Assembly (NCBI RefSeq): GCF_008329905.1 | Contig: NZ_CP032155.1 | Coordinates: 3,100,001-3,164,000, forward strand | Source: Mycobacterium sp. ELW1 | GTDB taxonomy: Bacteria > Actinomycetota > Actinomycetes > Mycobacteriales > Mycobacteriaceae | Reading direction: 5' to 3' | Length of the DNA stretch: 64,000 nt | In this document: positions 9,434 to 19,077 of the stretch, in pieces | How the letters are laid out: each line of letters opens with the position of its first letter | Position numbering within the stretch: the stretch's first letter is position 1 | Position numbers and translations under genes: made by a program | The notes under the pieces: generated by a model | Seen by the model: only the letters and a program-made list of their open reading frames with translations | Told to the model about the DNA's origin: nothing | Databases searched by the model: none

Positions 9434-10807
9434 TCACCCGGCACTCTGATCGCGACGGTCCGCCTTCGTCGCCGCGTCGTCTCTCTGGTGCACCGGCGAC
9501 TGCCACATGTACGGCTCCTCGGGATGGCCGGACCCGCCCAGAATGAAGGTGCGGTCGCTGCGGTTGGCCCGGGCGATGGACGCCATCCACGTTGCGACGG
9601 TGCTGAATCGGTTGCGGACGCCGGTGAGGAATGCGATGTGGATGAAGCCCCACCCTAGCCAACCCGCGATGCCGCTCAGCTTGATCGGACCGGCCTGCAG
9701 CAGGGCGTGGCCGCGGCTGATGTAGGCCGCGGACCCGAGGTCGCGGTAGCGGAAGTTCTTGCGGGCGCGTCCGTCGAGGTCGCGCTTGATGCACGCGGCG
9801 ACATGCAGACCGCCCTGCATCGCGTTCTCCGCAACGCCGGGTAGCCCGTCGCGGCCGGCGAGGTCGCCGATGACGAACACCGTGGGATGCCCCGCCACCG
9901 AAAGGTCGGCGTCGACCGAGACTCGGCCCGACCTGTCGGTGTCTGCGCCCAGCACCTCGGCCGCCTGGCGGGCAAAGGGCACCGCCTCCACTCCGGCGGT
10001 CCACAGCACTGTTCGCGTCGCGTAATCCTTGTCGGGCCCACCGCTTTTCGAACTGACGGTCACCCCGCCGCGGCGCACGTCGGTGACGTGGACGCCGAAG
10101 TGCATCTCGACGCCCAGTTTCTCGAGTTCGCGCGTTGCACGGTCGGTGAGGGCAGGAGCGAAGCTCTTGAGCACGCGATCCCCGCCGTCGAACAACAGCA
10201 CCCGAGCTTCCTCCGGTTCGATGCTGTGGAATTCGTTGGCCAGTGCCCGGGTCGCGAGTTCTCGGATCTGCCCGGCCAATTCGACTCCGGTGGGTCCGGC
10301 GCCGGCGACGGCGAAGGTGAGCCATTCGTCCCGTTCGGGGCCGGGCGGCAACGTCTCGGCGATCTCGAACGCCGCGAAAACTCGGCGACGGATCGTGAGC
10401 GCATCGTCGAGCGTCTTCATGCCGGGCGCCCAGGCCGCGAATTCCTCCTTCCCGAAGTAGGACTGCCGCATGCCGGCCGCGATCACCAGGTAGTCGTAGT
10501 CGAGTTCGAACGTCGTCTCGTCGGGACGGCGGGCCGTGACACGGCGCGCGCCAGCGTCCAACTCGATGGCCTCGCCCAGCAATGTGGTGACGTTGCGGTG
10601 GTCCGCCAGTTCCTCGCGCAGGGACCGGCTGATCTGCCCGATGCTGAGTGTTCCCGTGGCGCATTGATACAACAGCGGCTGGAAGACATGGCAGGCGGCG
10701 CGGTCGAGCAACGTCACATCGACGTCGACGCGCCCCAGCCGACGGGCGCAGAACAGGCCACCGAAACCGCCTCCGATGATGAGCACCCTGGGGCGTCCAC
10801 TACCCAT
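9434..10807 (-). CDS. ndh: Type II NADH dehydrogenase-like FAD oxidoreductase
   Basis: 457 residues. The FAD site is VLIIGGGFGGLFCARRL at the N-terminus. The NADH site is FAVAGAGPTGVELAGQIREL near residue 170, and the second FAD motif is PTVFVIGDLAG near residue 310. The C-terminal stretch KLSGIAGWLGWGFIHIAFL is the amphipathic membrane-attachment region of NDH-2. It should pass electrons from NADH to menaquinone without pumping protons. The tail is longer and more polar than in M. tuberculosis Ndh, so it may be an accessory paralogue. Confidence 0.9.
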   Translation of the reverse strand: MGSGRPRVLIIGGGFGGLFCARRLGRVDVDVTLLDRAACHVFQPLLYQCATGTLSIGQISRSLREELADHRNVTTLLGEAIELDAGARRVTARRPDETTFELDYDYLVIAAGMRQSYFGKEEFAAWAPGMKTLDDALTIRRRVFAAFEIAETLPPGPERDEWLTFAVAGAGPTGVELAGQIRELATRALANEFHSIEPEEARVLLFDGGDRVLKSFAPALTDRATRELEKLGVEMHFGVHVTDVRRGGVTVSSKSGGPDKDYATRTVLWTAGVEAVPFARQAAEVLGADTDRSGRVSVDADLSVAGHPTVFVIGDLAGRDGLPGVAENAMQGGLHVAACIKRDLDGRARKNFRYRDLGSAAYISRGHALLQAGPIKLSGIAGWLGWGFIHIAFLTGVRNRFSTVATWMASIARANRSDRTFILGGSGHPEEPYMWQSPVHQRDDAATKADRRDQSAG

Positions 10808-10979
10808 GTCGAATCAACCTCATTGTCGTTGAAGTACCCGTTCGGGAAGTGATGAATACGGGCTGCCCGATCGATTTGCCGGTCGAACGCCGACCGTGGT
10901 CAGTTGCGCGATAACGGCCCCGGCCGTCGTGCCATTCTGCCACGATATGGGGGGTCGACGCCGCGGGCTGGAGGGGAGC

Positions 10980-13253
10980 GTGTTGTCGCTTTTGAGTCGC
11001 CGCCTGCGTTGCGGGCTGTCTGCTGCGGTGGTCGCCGCGGCAGCGTTCAACGCGCTCGGCCTGTGGGGCGTGGCGACGGCACTGCGGGTGCAATTCGCTC
11101 TCGAGGCCGTCGTGTGTGTCGCTGCATTGGTTGTCGGGCTGGCCGTCGTACCGCGAGTGACCGGGCTGTCGCGATGGTGGCGGACGACCCTCCTCACCGC
11201 GGTGGCCATCTTCCTGGGAGCCGAACTCCTCTGGAAGCTCACCGGCCACGCCGACCGGCATGCGACCGCGCCGTGGCCGAGTGTGGTCGGCTATTTCGTC
11301 GCGGCCTTCTTCTTCGCCGTGGCGATGGTCCTGCTGATCCGCGCGGGCCGCGACCAGGACGTGCCCGGGCAGACGCTGGCGCGGCCACGGGTCTTCACCA
11401 CCCTGCTCGACGGACTGATCAGCGCACTGTCGTTCGCCCAGTTCATCTACCTCGCCCGGCCCGACGCTGTGGACAGCAGCGCATTGCCGCGATCGACCAA
11501 CACTGCGGTCATCTTCAGCATCGCCATCGTGGAACTCGTCGTGGTCATGGTCGCTGTTCTCCTCGCGATGTGGTACCCGCCGTACCGCCTGGGGCGGGCC
11601 AACTACATGTTGCTCGCGGCGGCAGCGATCACCCTCGTCTCCTCCGATCGGCTGTTGGCCTACCTTCGCAGCGTCGACGTGACCAACCTGGATCTATGGA
11701 TCGGCACCGGGTTCGTGTTCGCGCCGCTGCTGATCGCGTGGAGCCTGCTCGAACTGCCACCGCGGCCCCGGCCGCAGAACGAACTCCCGACCAACTGGGC
11801 GCAACTGACGCTGCCCTACGTCGGCTTCATGGGGAGTACGGCCCTGCTCGCATTCCAGGTACTCGTCGGCCGCGGCATCGACATGTTCTTCGCGTCCACC
11901 TATCTCGGCTTGGCATTGCTGGTCGCGACCCGCTATCTGATCGCGATGCGGATCCAGCGGGTGCTGACCGCGCAGCTCGTCGACGCCAAGCGCCGCCTGG
12001 CCCATCAGGCACACCACGACGCGTTGACGAAGCTGCCCAACCGGTTGCTGCTGGGGCAGCGGCTGGACGACGCGATCCGCGATGGACCGTTCGTGTTGAT
12101 CTTCGTCGACATCGACGACTTCAAGGAGGTCAACGACCGGTTCGGGCATGCAGCCGGTGACGAGTTGCTGTGCGCGATCAGCGCCCGCCTCCGCAGCTGC
12201 CTTGGGCGCGACGACACACTGGCCCGCATCGGGGGAGACGAGTTCGCCATCCTGATCGCCGGTGAGGTCGGAGCACCGGAGATCGTCGCCGACCAGCTGC
12301 GCGTCGCTCTTCGGAGTCCGTTTTCGGTGCACGGGACCTCGGTCCGGGTGCGGGCGAGCATGGGCCTTGTCAGCCCGGGGCATCACGGTCTGCCGCCGAC
12401 GTCGGACGATCTGCTCCGGCAGGCGGATATCTCGATGTACACCGGCAAGCGAATGGGCAAGGACACCGCGGTGGTCTACCGGCCGGCGTTCAGCGTCTCA
12501 GAGGATTTTCCGACGGCGCTTCGCCAGGCGAAAGGCAAAGTGCCGCAGGGGTTCCACCTGAAGTATCAGCCCATCGTCACGCTCCCGCACGGCGCGCCGG
12601 TGGCTGTTGAGGCGCTGGCGCGGTGGACGACGCCGAGCGGGATGCAGATCCCTCCGCAGACGTTCGTCTCGCTGGCCGAAGCCAACGGCCTGGGCGCGCA
12701 ACTGGATGCGCTGGTGCTGGATCAGGCCTGCGCGGAGATCACGGCCGCTGACCTGGACTTGGATGTGCACGTCAACATCGGTGCCGCGCGCCTGGGCAGC
12801 GCGGAATTCGAAGGCATCATCAGCCGTACGCTCGCCCGGCACGGCCTGCCGGCAGCCCGCCTCGTTCTGGAGATCACCGAGACCGTTCCGATCGTCGACC
12901 TGGTTGAGGGGGCGGCGGCCATCACACGCTTGAACGACCTCGGCATCAGAGTCGCCCTGGACGATTTCGGCGCCGGTTACAACTCGCTGACCTATCTGCA
13001 CGAATTGCCGGTGCAGATCGTGAAGTTGGACCGCGGGCTCGCTCTGGGCGTCGACCCGGGACGCAATCTCACCCTCTACCGGTCGGTCATCGGATTGTGT
13101 AAAGCGTTGAATCTCAACGTCATCGCCGAAGGTATCGAAAGTGCCGACCAGGCGGAGACCATATTCCTGGCCGGTTGCGGACTCGCCCAGGGTCACCTGT
13201 TCGGGCGGGCGATGGGGTTGTCCGACATCGGGGTGTCGCTGACCGCACCGTGA
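10980..13253 (+). CDS. Membrane GGDEF-EAL c-di-GMP protein
   Basis: 757 residues from the GTG at 10980, behind GAGGGGAG at 10971-10978; ATG 10947 and GTG 10896 are longer in-frame options. About eight hydrophobic segments fill residues 10-310. A GGDEF domain with intact ARIGGDEFAILIAG follows, then an EAL domain with VEALARW, the metal and base motifs LEITET and ALDDFGAGYNSL, and VKLDR. Both activities (c-di-GMP synthesis and hydrolysis) look possible. The input to the membrane part is unknown. A second protein of the same layout lies at 15517-17871. Confidence 0.93.
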   Translation: MLSLLSRRLRCGLSAAVVAAAAFNALGLWGVATALRVQFALEAVVCVAALVVGLAVVPRVTGLSRWWRTTLLTAVAIFLGAELLWKLTGHADRHATAPWPSVVGYFVAAFFFAVAMVLLIRAGRDQDVPGQTLARPRVFTTLLDGLISALSFAQFIYLARPDAVDSSALPRSTNTAVIFSIAIVELVVVMVAVLLAMWYPPYRLGRANYMLLAAAAITLVSSDRLLAYLRSVDVTNLDLWIGTGFVFAPLLIAWSLLELPPRPRPQNELPTNWAQLTLPYVGFMGSTALLAFQVLVGRGIDMFFASTYLGLALLVATRYLIAMRIQRVLTAQLVDAKRRLAHQAHHDALTKLPNRLLLGQRLDDAIRDGPFVLIFVDIDDFKEVNDRFGHAAGDELLCAISARLRSCLGRDDTLARIGGDEFAILIAGEVGAPEIVADQLRVALRSPFSVHGTSVRVRASMGLVSPGHHGLPPTSDDLLRQADISMYTGKRMGKDTAVVYRPAFSVSEDFPTALRQAKGKVPQGFHLKYQPIVTLPHGAPVAVEALARWTTPSGMQIPPQTFVSLAEANGLGAQLDALVLDQACAEITAADLDLDVHVNIGAARLGSAEFEGIISRTLARHGLPAARLVLEITETVPIVDLVEGAAAITRLNDLGIRVALDDFGAGYNSLTYLHELPVQIVKLDRGLALGVDPGRNLTLYRSVIGLCKALNLNVIAEGIESADQAETIFLAGCGLAQGHLFGRAMGLSDIGVSLTAP

Positions 13254-13293
13254 GAATGCCGGATCCTCCGAATTGGTTGCACACCAAGGCTAT

Positions 13294-14505
13294 TCAGGCG
13301 GCGGACTTCTCCAGGATGTGGACACCGCACGCCGACCCGAGCCCGATCACGTGGGCCAGCCCAACCTTGGCGTTGGCGATCTGCCGATCGCCGGCCTCGC
13401 CCCGCAGGTGGTGGCAGATCTCCCAGATGTTGGCGATGCCGGTCGCCGCGATCGGATGGCCCTTGGACTGCAGACCACCGGACACATTGACCGGCGTCGA
13501 GCCGTCCCGCCAGGTGGCGCCGGAGTTGAAGAAGTCGGCGGCGCCGCCTTGCTCGCACAGCATCAGGTTGTCGTAGTGGACCAGCTCGGCGGTCGCGAAG
13601 CAGTCGTGCAATTCGACCAGGTCGAGGTCCTTGGGTCCGATGCCGGCCTGCTCGTAGGCGGTGGCGGCGGCATTGCGCGTCAGGGTGTTGACGTTCGGCA
13701 GCACCTGGCAGCCCTCTTCGTACGGGTCGGAGGTCAACACCGACGCCGACACCTTCACCGCGCGCCGACGTTGTTCGGCCGACAGCGTTTTGAGAGTCTC
13801 GCCGCTGCATACGATCGCCGCCGCGGCACCGTCACAGTTGGCCGAGCACATCGGGCGGGTGTTGGGGTAGGCGATCATGACGTCGTTCATGATCTGCTCG
13901 AGGGTGAAGCGCTTCTGGTAGGCCGCCAGCGGATTCAATGTCGAGTGCGCGTGGTTCTTTTCGCTGATCTTGGCGAACAGCTCGAAGCTGGTCCCGCCGT
14001 ACTTGTGGCCGTATTCGGTGCCGATCTGGGCGAACACGCCGGGCATGGCCTCGGTGCCGATGCGGCCGTCGATCGGCGCGACGGCGCCGAAGCGCCCGGC
14101 CGGCTGCCAGACATCGGAGTCGTCCTTTTTGCGTCCACCCGCACCGAGAAGTCCTGCACCCGAGAGCTTTTCGACACCAACTGCCATGCCGTAGCGCACC
14201 TCGCCGGCCTTGACCGCCATGATCGCGGTGCGCAGCGCGGTGGCCCCGGTGGCGCACGCGTTGGCGACGTTGTACACCGGGATCCCGGTCTGGCCGATCT
14301 GCTTCTGCAGCTGCTGGCCGATGCCGGCGCTGGCGTTCATCAGGTTGCCCGCGGCCAGCACGCCGATGTCGGCCATGGTCACACCGGCGTCGGCGAGCGC
14401 GGCCATCGCGGCCTCAGCGGCCAGGTCAACGGTGTCTTTGTCGGCGTGCTTGCCGAATTTGGTCATCCGGATACCGAGGATGAAAATGTCGTCGCTGGCA
14501 CTCAT
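13294..14505 (-). CDS. Thiolase-fold lipid-transfer protein (SCP-x/Ltp type)
   Basis: 403 residues, start ATG 14505; the longer open frame upstream is a shadow of the DUF35 gene. Thiolase landmarks: NVANACATGATALRTAIMAVKAG with the nucleophile Cys (about 84), ELHDCFATAEL, and near the C-terminus VSGGLQSKGHPIAATG and GSACGVHIL. It pairs with the DUF35 gene 35 bases upstream, the standard arrangement for acyl-CoA thiolases or Ltp aldolases acting on steroid or fatty acyl side chains. The exact substrate is not visible. Confidence 0.93.
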   Translation of the reverse strand: MSASDDIFILGIRMTKFGKHADKDTVDLAAEAAMAALADAGVTMADIGVLAAGNLMNASAGIGQQLQKQIGQTGIPVYNVANACATGATALRTAIMAVKAGEVRYGMAVGVEKLSGAGLLGAGGRKKDDSDVWQPAGRFGAVAPIDGRIGTEAMPGVFAQIGTEYGHKYGGTSFELFAKISEKNHAHSTLNPLAAYQKRFTLEQIMNDVMIAYPNTRPMCSANCDGAAAAIVCSGETLKTLSAEQRRRAVKVSASVLTSDPYEEGCQVLPNVNTLTRNAAATAYEQAGIGPKDLDLVELHDCFATAELVHYDNLMLCEQGGAADFFNSGATWRDGSTPVNVSGGLQSKGHPIAATGIANIWEICHHLRGEAGDRQIANAKVGLAHVIGLGSACGVHILEKSAA

Positions 14506-14540
14506 CGCATCTCCTTGGAACAGTTCGGCGGCGGGGGAGT

Positions 14541-14939
14541 TCAGGCCACGGGCTCGAAGCCGAAGCCGATGGCCTCGGTGCCCTGTGCGTCGGCGCCGAG
14601 CGAATAGGTGCTCAGACGCACCTTCATGCCGTCGTGGACGTGCTCGGGATCGGGCTCGACGTTGACGAGATTGGCACGCACCTGCGTGCCGTCGCAGTCG
14701 ATCACCGACGCGACGAAGGGCACAGGCACGCCCGGTGCGGCGAAAGTGACGATCGTGAATGTGCGCACGGTGCCTTCGGTTGCGACGGGGACCGTGCGGA
14801 AATCGGTGGCGAAGCAGTTGGCGCAGGCGTTGCGCCGGTCGAAGAATCGGGCACCGCACGCCGTGCACTCATGGGCCACGAGATGGGGTTCACCGTCGTC
14901 GAGCACGAGGTAGTCGACCATCGGTATGCGCTCGGCCAT
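14541..14939 (-). CDS. DUF35 OB-fold/zinc-ribbon partner of the thiolase
   Basis: 132 residues. An N-terminal zinc ribbon (HECTACGARFF, then NACANCF) is followed by an OB-fold rich in beta strands (TEGTVRTFTIVTF, VPFVASVIDCDG). Such proteins form complexes with thiolase-fold Ltp enzymes and bind acyl-CoA. It is the first gene of a two-gene operon with the thiolase. The start ATG 14939 has AGG-rich sequence just upstream. Confidence 0.9.
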   Translation of the reverse strand: MAERIPMVDYLVLDDGEPHLVAHECTACGARFFDRRNACANCFATDFRTVPVATEGTVRTFTIVTFAAPGVPVPFVASVIDCDGTQVRANLVNVEPDPEHVHDGMKVRLSTYSLGADAQGTEAIGFGFEPVA

Positions 14940-15014
14940 GCGGACCTCCGTTCGTGGGTCCTTGTGACGCTAGCGAAGGGCCGGAGGCCTCAACAGGGCG
15001 GGTGTGCCGAGAGC

Positions 15015-15458
15015 TCAGCCGTAGGCCGAGTCGAGGAAGCGGCTGCGCACGTCGGCGGTCGGGATCGGGCAGGTGTCATGGCGGCCGCCGATGCGATAAC
15101 GCACGGCGGCGAACCGCTCGTAGAGCCAGTCACGCGCGGCTGGTGGGATCGCGTAGGCCGTCAATGCCAGCCGCCACCAGCCGCCAAGATATGCCGCCAC
15201 CTGCAGCAACGCCGTCGAGCGAAGGTATACGGTCTCGCCGGGTCGTCCGGCGTCGCGTACGAACACCGCGGTGTCCGCACCCGCCAGCTCGGGATGCCGA
15301 GCGATCGTCTCGCGGGCGAAGTCGCTGTCCAACGCGGCGAAGCGCAGAGTCCCGTGCTGGTCGTACCGAAGAATGGTGCGCACCGCGCTGTTGCAGACCC
15401 CGCACACACCGTCGTACAGCAGTACAGGCGCAGTAGCGGAGTTGGTTGATGGCGTCAT
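15015..15458 (-). CDS. DCC-family (DUF393) thiol-disulfide protein
   Basis: 147 residues with the family signature LLYDGVCGVCNSAV (DxxCxxC) at residues 13-26 and ALDSDFARETIARHPEL after it. The fold is thioredoxin-like and a redox role is assumed for the family; no substrate is known. A hydrophobic stretch around residues 95-110 (WWRLALTAYAIPPAARDWLY) is also family-typical. It appears monocistronic. Confidence 0.9.
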   Translation of the reverse strand: MTPSTNSATAPVLLYDGVCGVCNSAVRTILRYDQHGTLRFAALDSDFARETIARHPELAGADTAVFVRDAGRPGETVYLRSTALLQVAAYLGGWWRLALTAYAIPPAARDWLYERFAAVRYRIGGRHDTCPIPTADVRSRFLDSAYG

Positions 15459-15516
15459 CGCGACCTCCCTCGCCGGCGCGGTTATTCGGCCTCCATCATC
15501 CCAAATCGAGCCGGGC

Positions 15517-17871
15517 TCAGGTCCGGTCTGTTCCTGATGTCACAGGGGATCCCGTACTGATGGGATCCGCGGCCTCGGTGACCATCCGCAGCACGTCGTC
15601 GGCGGACAAGGGCACGCTGAAGTAGAAGCCCTGCACCACATCACAGCCGAACTCGACGAGACGCGCGGCGACGTCGGCGTCTTCGACTCCCTCCGCGACG
15701 ACGATCAAGCCCAGTTCGTGGGCGAGCGTGATCACCGCGTTGACGACGGTCGACACCCGGGCATCGTCCACAATCTGCACGACGAGCCGCCGGTCCAGCT
15801 TGACTTCGTCGACTGGCAGCTCGCACAGATAGGACAGGGTGGAGTAGCCAGTCCCAAAGTCGTCGATCGCGATGCGAATTCCACTGCGGCGCAACTGGTT
15901 CAGTACGTCGCGGGTACCTTCGATGTTGCCGAGCACCAGGTCCTCGGTGATCTCGACGGTCAGCGCACTGGCGGGCAGGTTTCGGTCATCCAACGCACGG
16001 CGGATGCGGGTGGGCAGATGCGGGTCGGCAAGCAGCGGTGCCGACATGTTGACCGCGATCGGCAGATGCACCGCGGCCTGATGCCACCCGTGCGCAGCGT
16101 CGAGCGCGGTGTTGATCACCAGATCGGTGACCGGGCGCATCAGACCGTGATGGCGGACGAGCGGCAGGAACTCGTCGGGGCTGAGCAGGCCGCGCCGGTG
16201 GTGCGGCCAGCGCACCAGGGCCTCGACACCCACCATGTGACCGGTGAGGAGGTTGAACTTGGGCTGGTATGCCAGCGTGAGCTCGACGGAGTCGATCGCC
16301 TGGCGCAGCTCGCCCAGCAGCTGGGCCGCGGCCTCATCCTCGGTGGACGGCGTGCTGCGGAACCGGTGGATCAGGCCGTCGTCGGAGGACTTGGCCAGCT
16401 GCAGATCGTGGGTGAATCGGTGCACACCGATGGTGCGGGTCTTCTTGGCCGCATACATGGCCGTATCGGCACGTTTGACGAGCTCTTCGGCCGATACTTC
16501 GGGTTCGTCGGCGCCCGCCACGGCCAGCCCGACGCTAGGTCTGATGAACAACTCCTGGCCATCGATGGCGAACGGCTTGTCGAAGGACTCTGCCACGCGC
16601 TGCGCGATCTGGTCGGCGTGCATGTGCTTGGGGTCGTCGTCGACGAGGACGACGAACTCGTCGCCGCCGAGACGGGCGACGGTGTCGCCGTTGCGGACGC
16701 AACCCAGGATTCGTTCACCAGCACGGTTCAGCAGCTCATCGCCGGCTGGATGCCCCAGCGTGTCATTGACGAGTTTGAAGTCGTTGAGGTCCAGGATGAT
16801 CAGCGCCACCGCCCTGCAGTCCCGCTCGCGACGCTGCATCGCATCGTCGAGCCGGTCGGAGAACATGGCGCGGTTGGCCAGGCCCGTCAACGGATCACGC
16901 AGCGCCTGTTCGGCCACGGTGGCGAGCAGGCGGCGGTTTTCTCGCACCGCCAGGTACTGGCGGCCCAAGACGGCGAGCATCAGCAGCGTCCCGATGGTCC
17001 CTACCAGCGGCGTCTGAAAGACGGTGGCCGGTTCGGCGGCGGCGACGATGCCGGCCAGGAGAAGTGGCGCGTAGGGGAACCAGACCGACGCCCAGCCGGC
17101 CAGGTTGGCGTGTGTCCGTGGCCGGCGAACCTCGTCACGGCTGGCGGTGGCCGCCACCATGATGAGCATCAGGCCGGCGACCCATCCGATGTCGATCAGG
17201 TTTCCGCTGGAGTAGTCGTTCTTCGCCGACAGATAGGTAAAGCCGCTGTCGGACAGGGCGATGAAGACCATCGCGATGGTCAACAGTGTCGACACGCCGC
17301 GTTGATCGTCGGCAGCGCGCAGCAACGCCATCGCCGCGATGGTCAGGACCACCACATCCGACAGCGGGTAGGCCAGCGAGATGATCACCGCCGGCGCGCC
17401 ATCGGACCTGGCGGAGTAGATCGGGTTCAGGATCGTCACCCAGCTCACCAGGAAGAGCGATCCGGCCACGATCACCCCGTCGAGCAGTGTCCGGGTCCGC
17501 GACTGACCGCTGTCGGCGGGGAACAGCAGCAGGCCCACGCAGAAGCCGACCGGCATGATCAGATAGGCCGCGTCGGCCAGTGAGGGGAACGGGGGTTCCT
17601 CGAGCGCGAGTTCGTAATAGGTCCACAGCACCTCGCCGAGCGCCCAGCCCACCATCCCGATCGTGATGGCAACCCATGCGGCTCGCAGCCTCCCGTGCAC
17701 CGCTCGCGCGGCCAGGGCCGTGAAGACCGCCGCGGGAATCGTCAGCAGCACGAACACGATGTCGTCGACGGCTTTGACAGCCTCGCCGTGCGATCGCCCG
17801 CTGAGGACCCAGACGACGAAGGCCGCGAAGATCACCGAGCTACCGATCGCGACCCGGGCGGTCTTGGGCAT
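15517..17871 (-). CDS. Membrane GGDEF-EAL c-di-GMP protein
   Basis: 784 residues from ATG 17871, chosen over an upstream start at 17970 because the extra leader is cysteine-rich and unlike the family. About nine membrane helices cover residues 10-300. A GGDEF domain (ARLGGDEFVVLVDDD, with the RxxD-like DEPEVSAEEL region after it) follows, then EAL (GVEALVRWPHH, EITEDLVL, AIDDFGTGYSTLSYL, VKLDR). Both catalytic motifs look intact. It resembles the 10980-13253 protein in layout but diverges in sequence. A role in surface or biofilm behaviour is only inferred from the family. Confidence 0.93.
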   Translation of the reverse strand: MPKTARVAIGSSVIFAAFVVWVLSGRSHGEAVKAVDDIVFVLLTIPAAVFTALAARAVHGRLRAAWVAITIGMVGWALGEVLWTYYELALEEPPFPSLADAAYLIMPVGFCVGLLLFPADSGQSRTRTLLDGVIVAGSLFLVSWVTILNPIYSARSDGAPAVIISLAYPLSDVVVLTIAAMALLRAADDQRGVSTLLTIAMVFIALSDSGFTYLSAKNDYSSGNLIDIGWVAGLMLIMVAATASRDEVRRPRTHANLAGWASVWFPYAPLLLAGIVAAAEPATVFQTPLVGTIGTLLMLAVLGRQYLAVRENRRLLATVAEQALRDPLTGLANRAMFSDRLDDAMQRRERDCRAVALIILDLNDFKLVNDTLGHPAGDELLNRAGERILGCVRNGDTVARLGGDEFVVLVDDDPKHMHADQIAQRVAESFDKPFAIDGQELFIRPSVGLAVAGADEPEVSAEELVKRADTAMYAAKKTRTIGVHRFTHDLQLAKSSDDGLIHRFRSTPSTEDEAAAQLLGELRQAIDSVELTLAYQPKFNLLTGHMVGVEALVRWPHHRRGLLSPDEFLPLVRHHGLMRPVTDLVINTALDAAHGWHQAAVHLPIAVNMSAPLLADPHLPTRIRRALDDRNLPASALTVEITEDLVLGNIEGTRDVLNQLRRSGIRIAIDDFGTGYSTLSYLCELPVDEVKLDRRLVVQIVDDARVSTVVNAVITLAHELGLIVVAEGVEDADVAARLVEFGCDVVQGFYFSVPLSADDVLRMVTEAADPISTGSPVTSGTDRT

Positions 17872-18082
17872 CGCGGCCCCTTCCTGCACCGCCCGGTGGC
17901 ACAACACCCGGGACAACGTAAAGCCGCAGTCAGAATAGCGGACTCGCAAAGGAGAGCAAAGGCAACCCACCGGGCAAACGCTGGCTTAAAGTCACATCAG
18001 TGCATCAGTAGCAACGTTTCGATCGTGCGTGGTCAGGATGGCGGCACGCGCGACCTCGGTCACGTGCGCTAGACATGTGCCC

Positions 18083-18874
18083 GTGGACATCGACGGAGCG
18101 GTGGCGGTGGTCACCGGAGCGGGCTCAGGCATCGGCAGGTCCGTCGCGGCGGCCCTGGCGGCGGGCGGCGCATCGGTTGTCGCCGGCGACATCGACGCGG
18201 ATTCGGCCGCCGACACCGCTGCGATGGTCGGAGGCATCGGGGTGGCGGCGGACGCCTCGAGCGCGGACGGAATCGCCACCCTGCTCGACGCAGCACGTGA
18301 GACGTTCGGGCGAACCGACATCTACGTCGCCAATGCCGGCATCACCGGAGAGCCAGGACTCGGCGACGACGAAGCCGCCTGGGACCGCATCATCGACATC
18401 AACCTGCGCGCCCACATCCGGGCCGCCAAGGCGGTGATGCCGGAGTGGGTTGCGCGGGGCAGTGGACACTTCGTTGTCACCGCGTCGGCCGCTGGTCTGC
18501 TGACCCAGCTCGGCGCCGCCCCCTACAGCGTGACCAAGCACGCTGCCGTCGGGTTTGCCGAGTGGTTGGCGATTCGCTACGGCGACAACGGGATCGGTGT
18601 GAGTTGCGTGTGTCCGATGGGGGTGGATACGCCGCTGCTGCGGGGTATGGCGGACTCGCCGGAGGAAGAGATCCGAGTGGCCGGGTCCGCCGTCACGAGT
18701 GCGGGAGCGGTGATCGGCCCGGACGCCGTCGCCGCCCTCGTGGTGCAGGCCATCGTCGACGGGACGTTCCTTGTGCTACCGCACCCCGAGGTGCTGACCA
18801 TGTACCGCCAGAAAGGCGCCGACTACGAGCGCTGGATCGCCGGTATGCGCCGCTACCAACGCACCCTGCGGTAG
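18083..18874 (+). CDS. SDR-family oxidoreductase
   Basis: 263 residues from the GTG at 18083 (in-frame start 18029 adds a non-conserved leader). Classical short-chain dehydrogenase: VVTGAGSGIGRSVA cofactor loop at residues 8-21, VANAGITG near 82, active Ser in ASAAGL near 135 and the YSVTK catalytic pair near 148-152. The acidic DID after the second strand favours NAD(H). The substrate is unknown; the gene is isolated. Confidence 0.92.
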   Translation: MDIDGAVAVVTGAGSGIGRSVAAALAAGGASVVAGDIDADSAADTAAMVGGIGVAADASSADGIATLLDAARETFGRTDIYVANAGITGEPGLGDDEAAWDRIIDINLRAHIRAAKAVMPEWVARGSGHFVVTASAAGLLTQLGAAPYSVTKHAAVGFAEWLAIRYGDNGIGVSCVCPMGVDTPLLRGMADSPEEEIRVAGSAVTSAGAVIGPDAVAALVVQAIVDGTFLVLPHPEVLTMYRQKGADYERWIAGMRRYQRTLR

Positions 18875-18969
18875 CTGGCCCGCGACGACGTTTCGAGCGC
18901 GACGGGGCGGGGTAACAGGTCGCCAACGTCGCAGACCGTCGGCGTCGCCCGCGAGACGAAGGAAACCTG

Positions 18970-19062
18970 ATGATTCCGTTCATCTGCCCCTCTTGCGGGC
19001 AACTCGACATCGACAGCCCCGACTGCGCATCGTGCGCTAGCGTCACCAACGACGCCGCCTGA
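18970..19062 (+). CDS. 30-residue zinc-ribbon micropeptide
   Basis: A complete small ORF with ATG at 18970 and TGA at 19060-19062. AAGGA at 18959-18963 stands 6 bases before the start, a good ribosome binding site. The peptide contains CPSC and CASC separated by nine residues, the spacing of a one-finger zinc ribbon, with an acidic middle (LDIDSPD). It lies 95 bases after the SDR gene and 15 bases before the end of the converging HD gene. I know of no named family; a metal-binding micropeptide is inferred from the two CxxC pairs. Confidence 0.6.
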   Translation: MIPFICPSCGQLDIDSPDCASCASVTNDAA

Positions 19063-19077
19063 GGCCAACCGCGTGAA

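Noticed and set aside
15718..17583. 621-codon plus-strand frame opposite the second GGDEF-EAL gene
   Set aside because: Antisense shadow; His/Gln/Arg-rich composition without domains.
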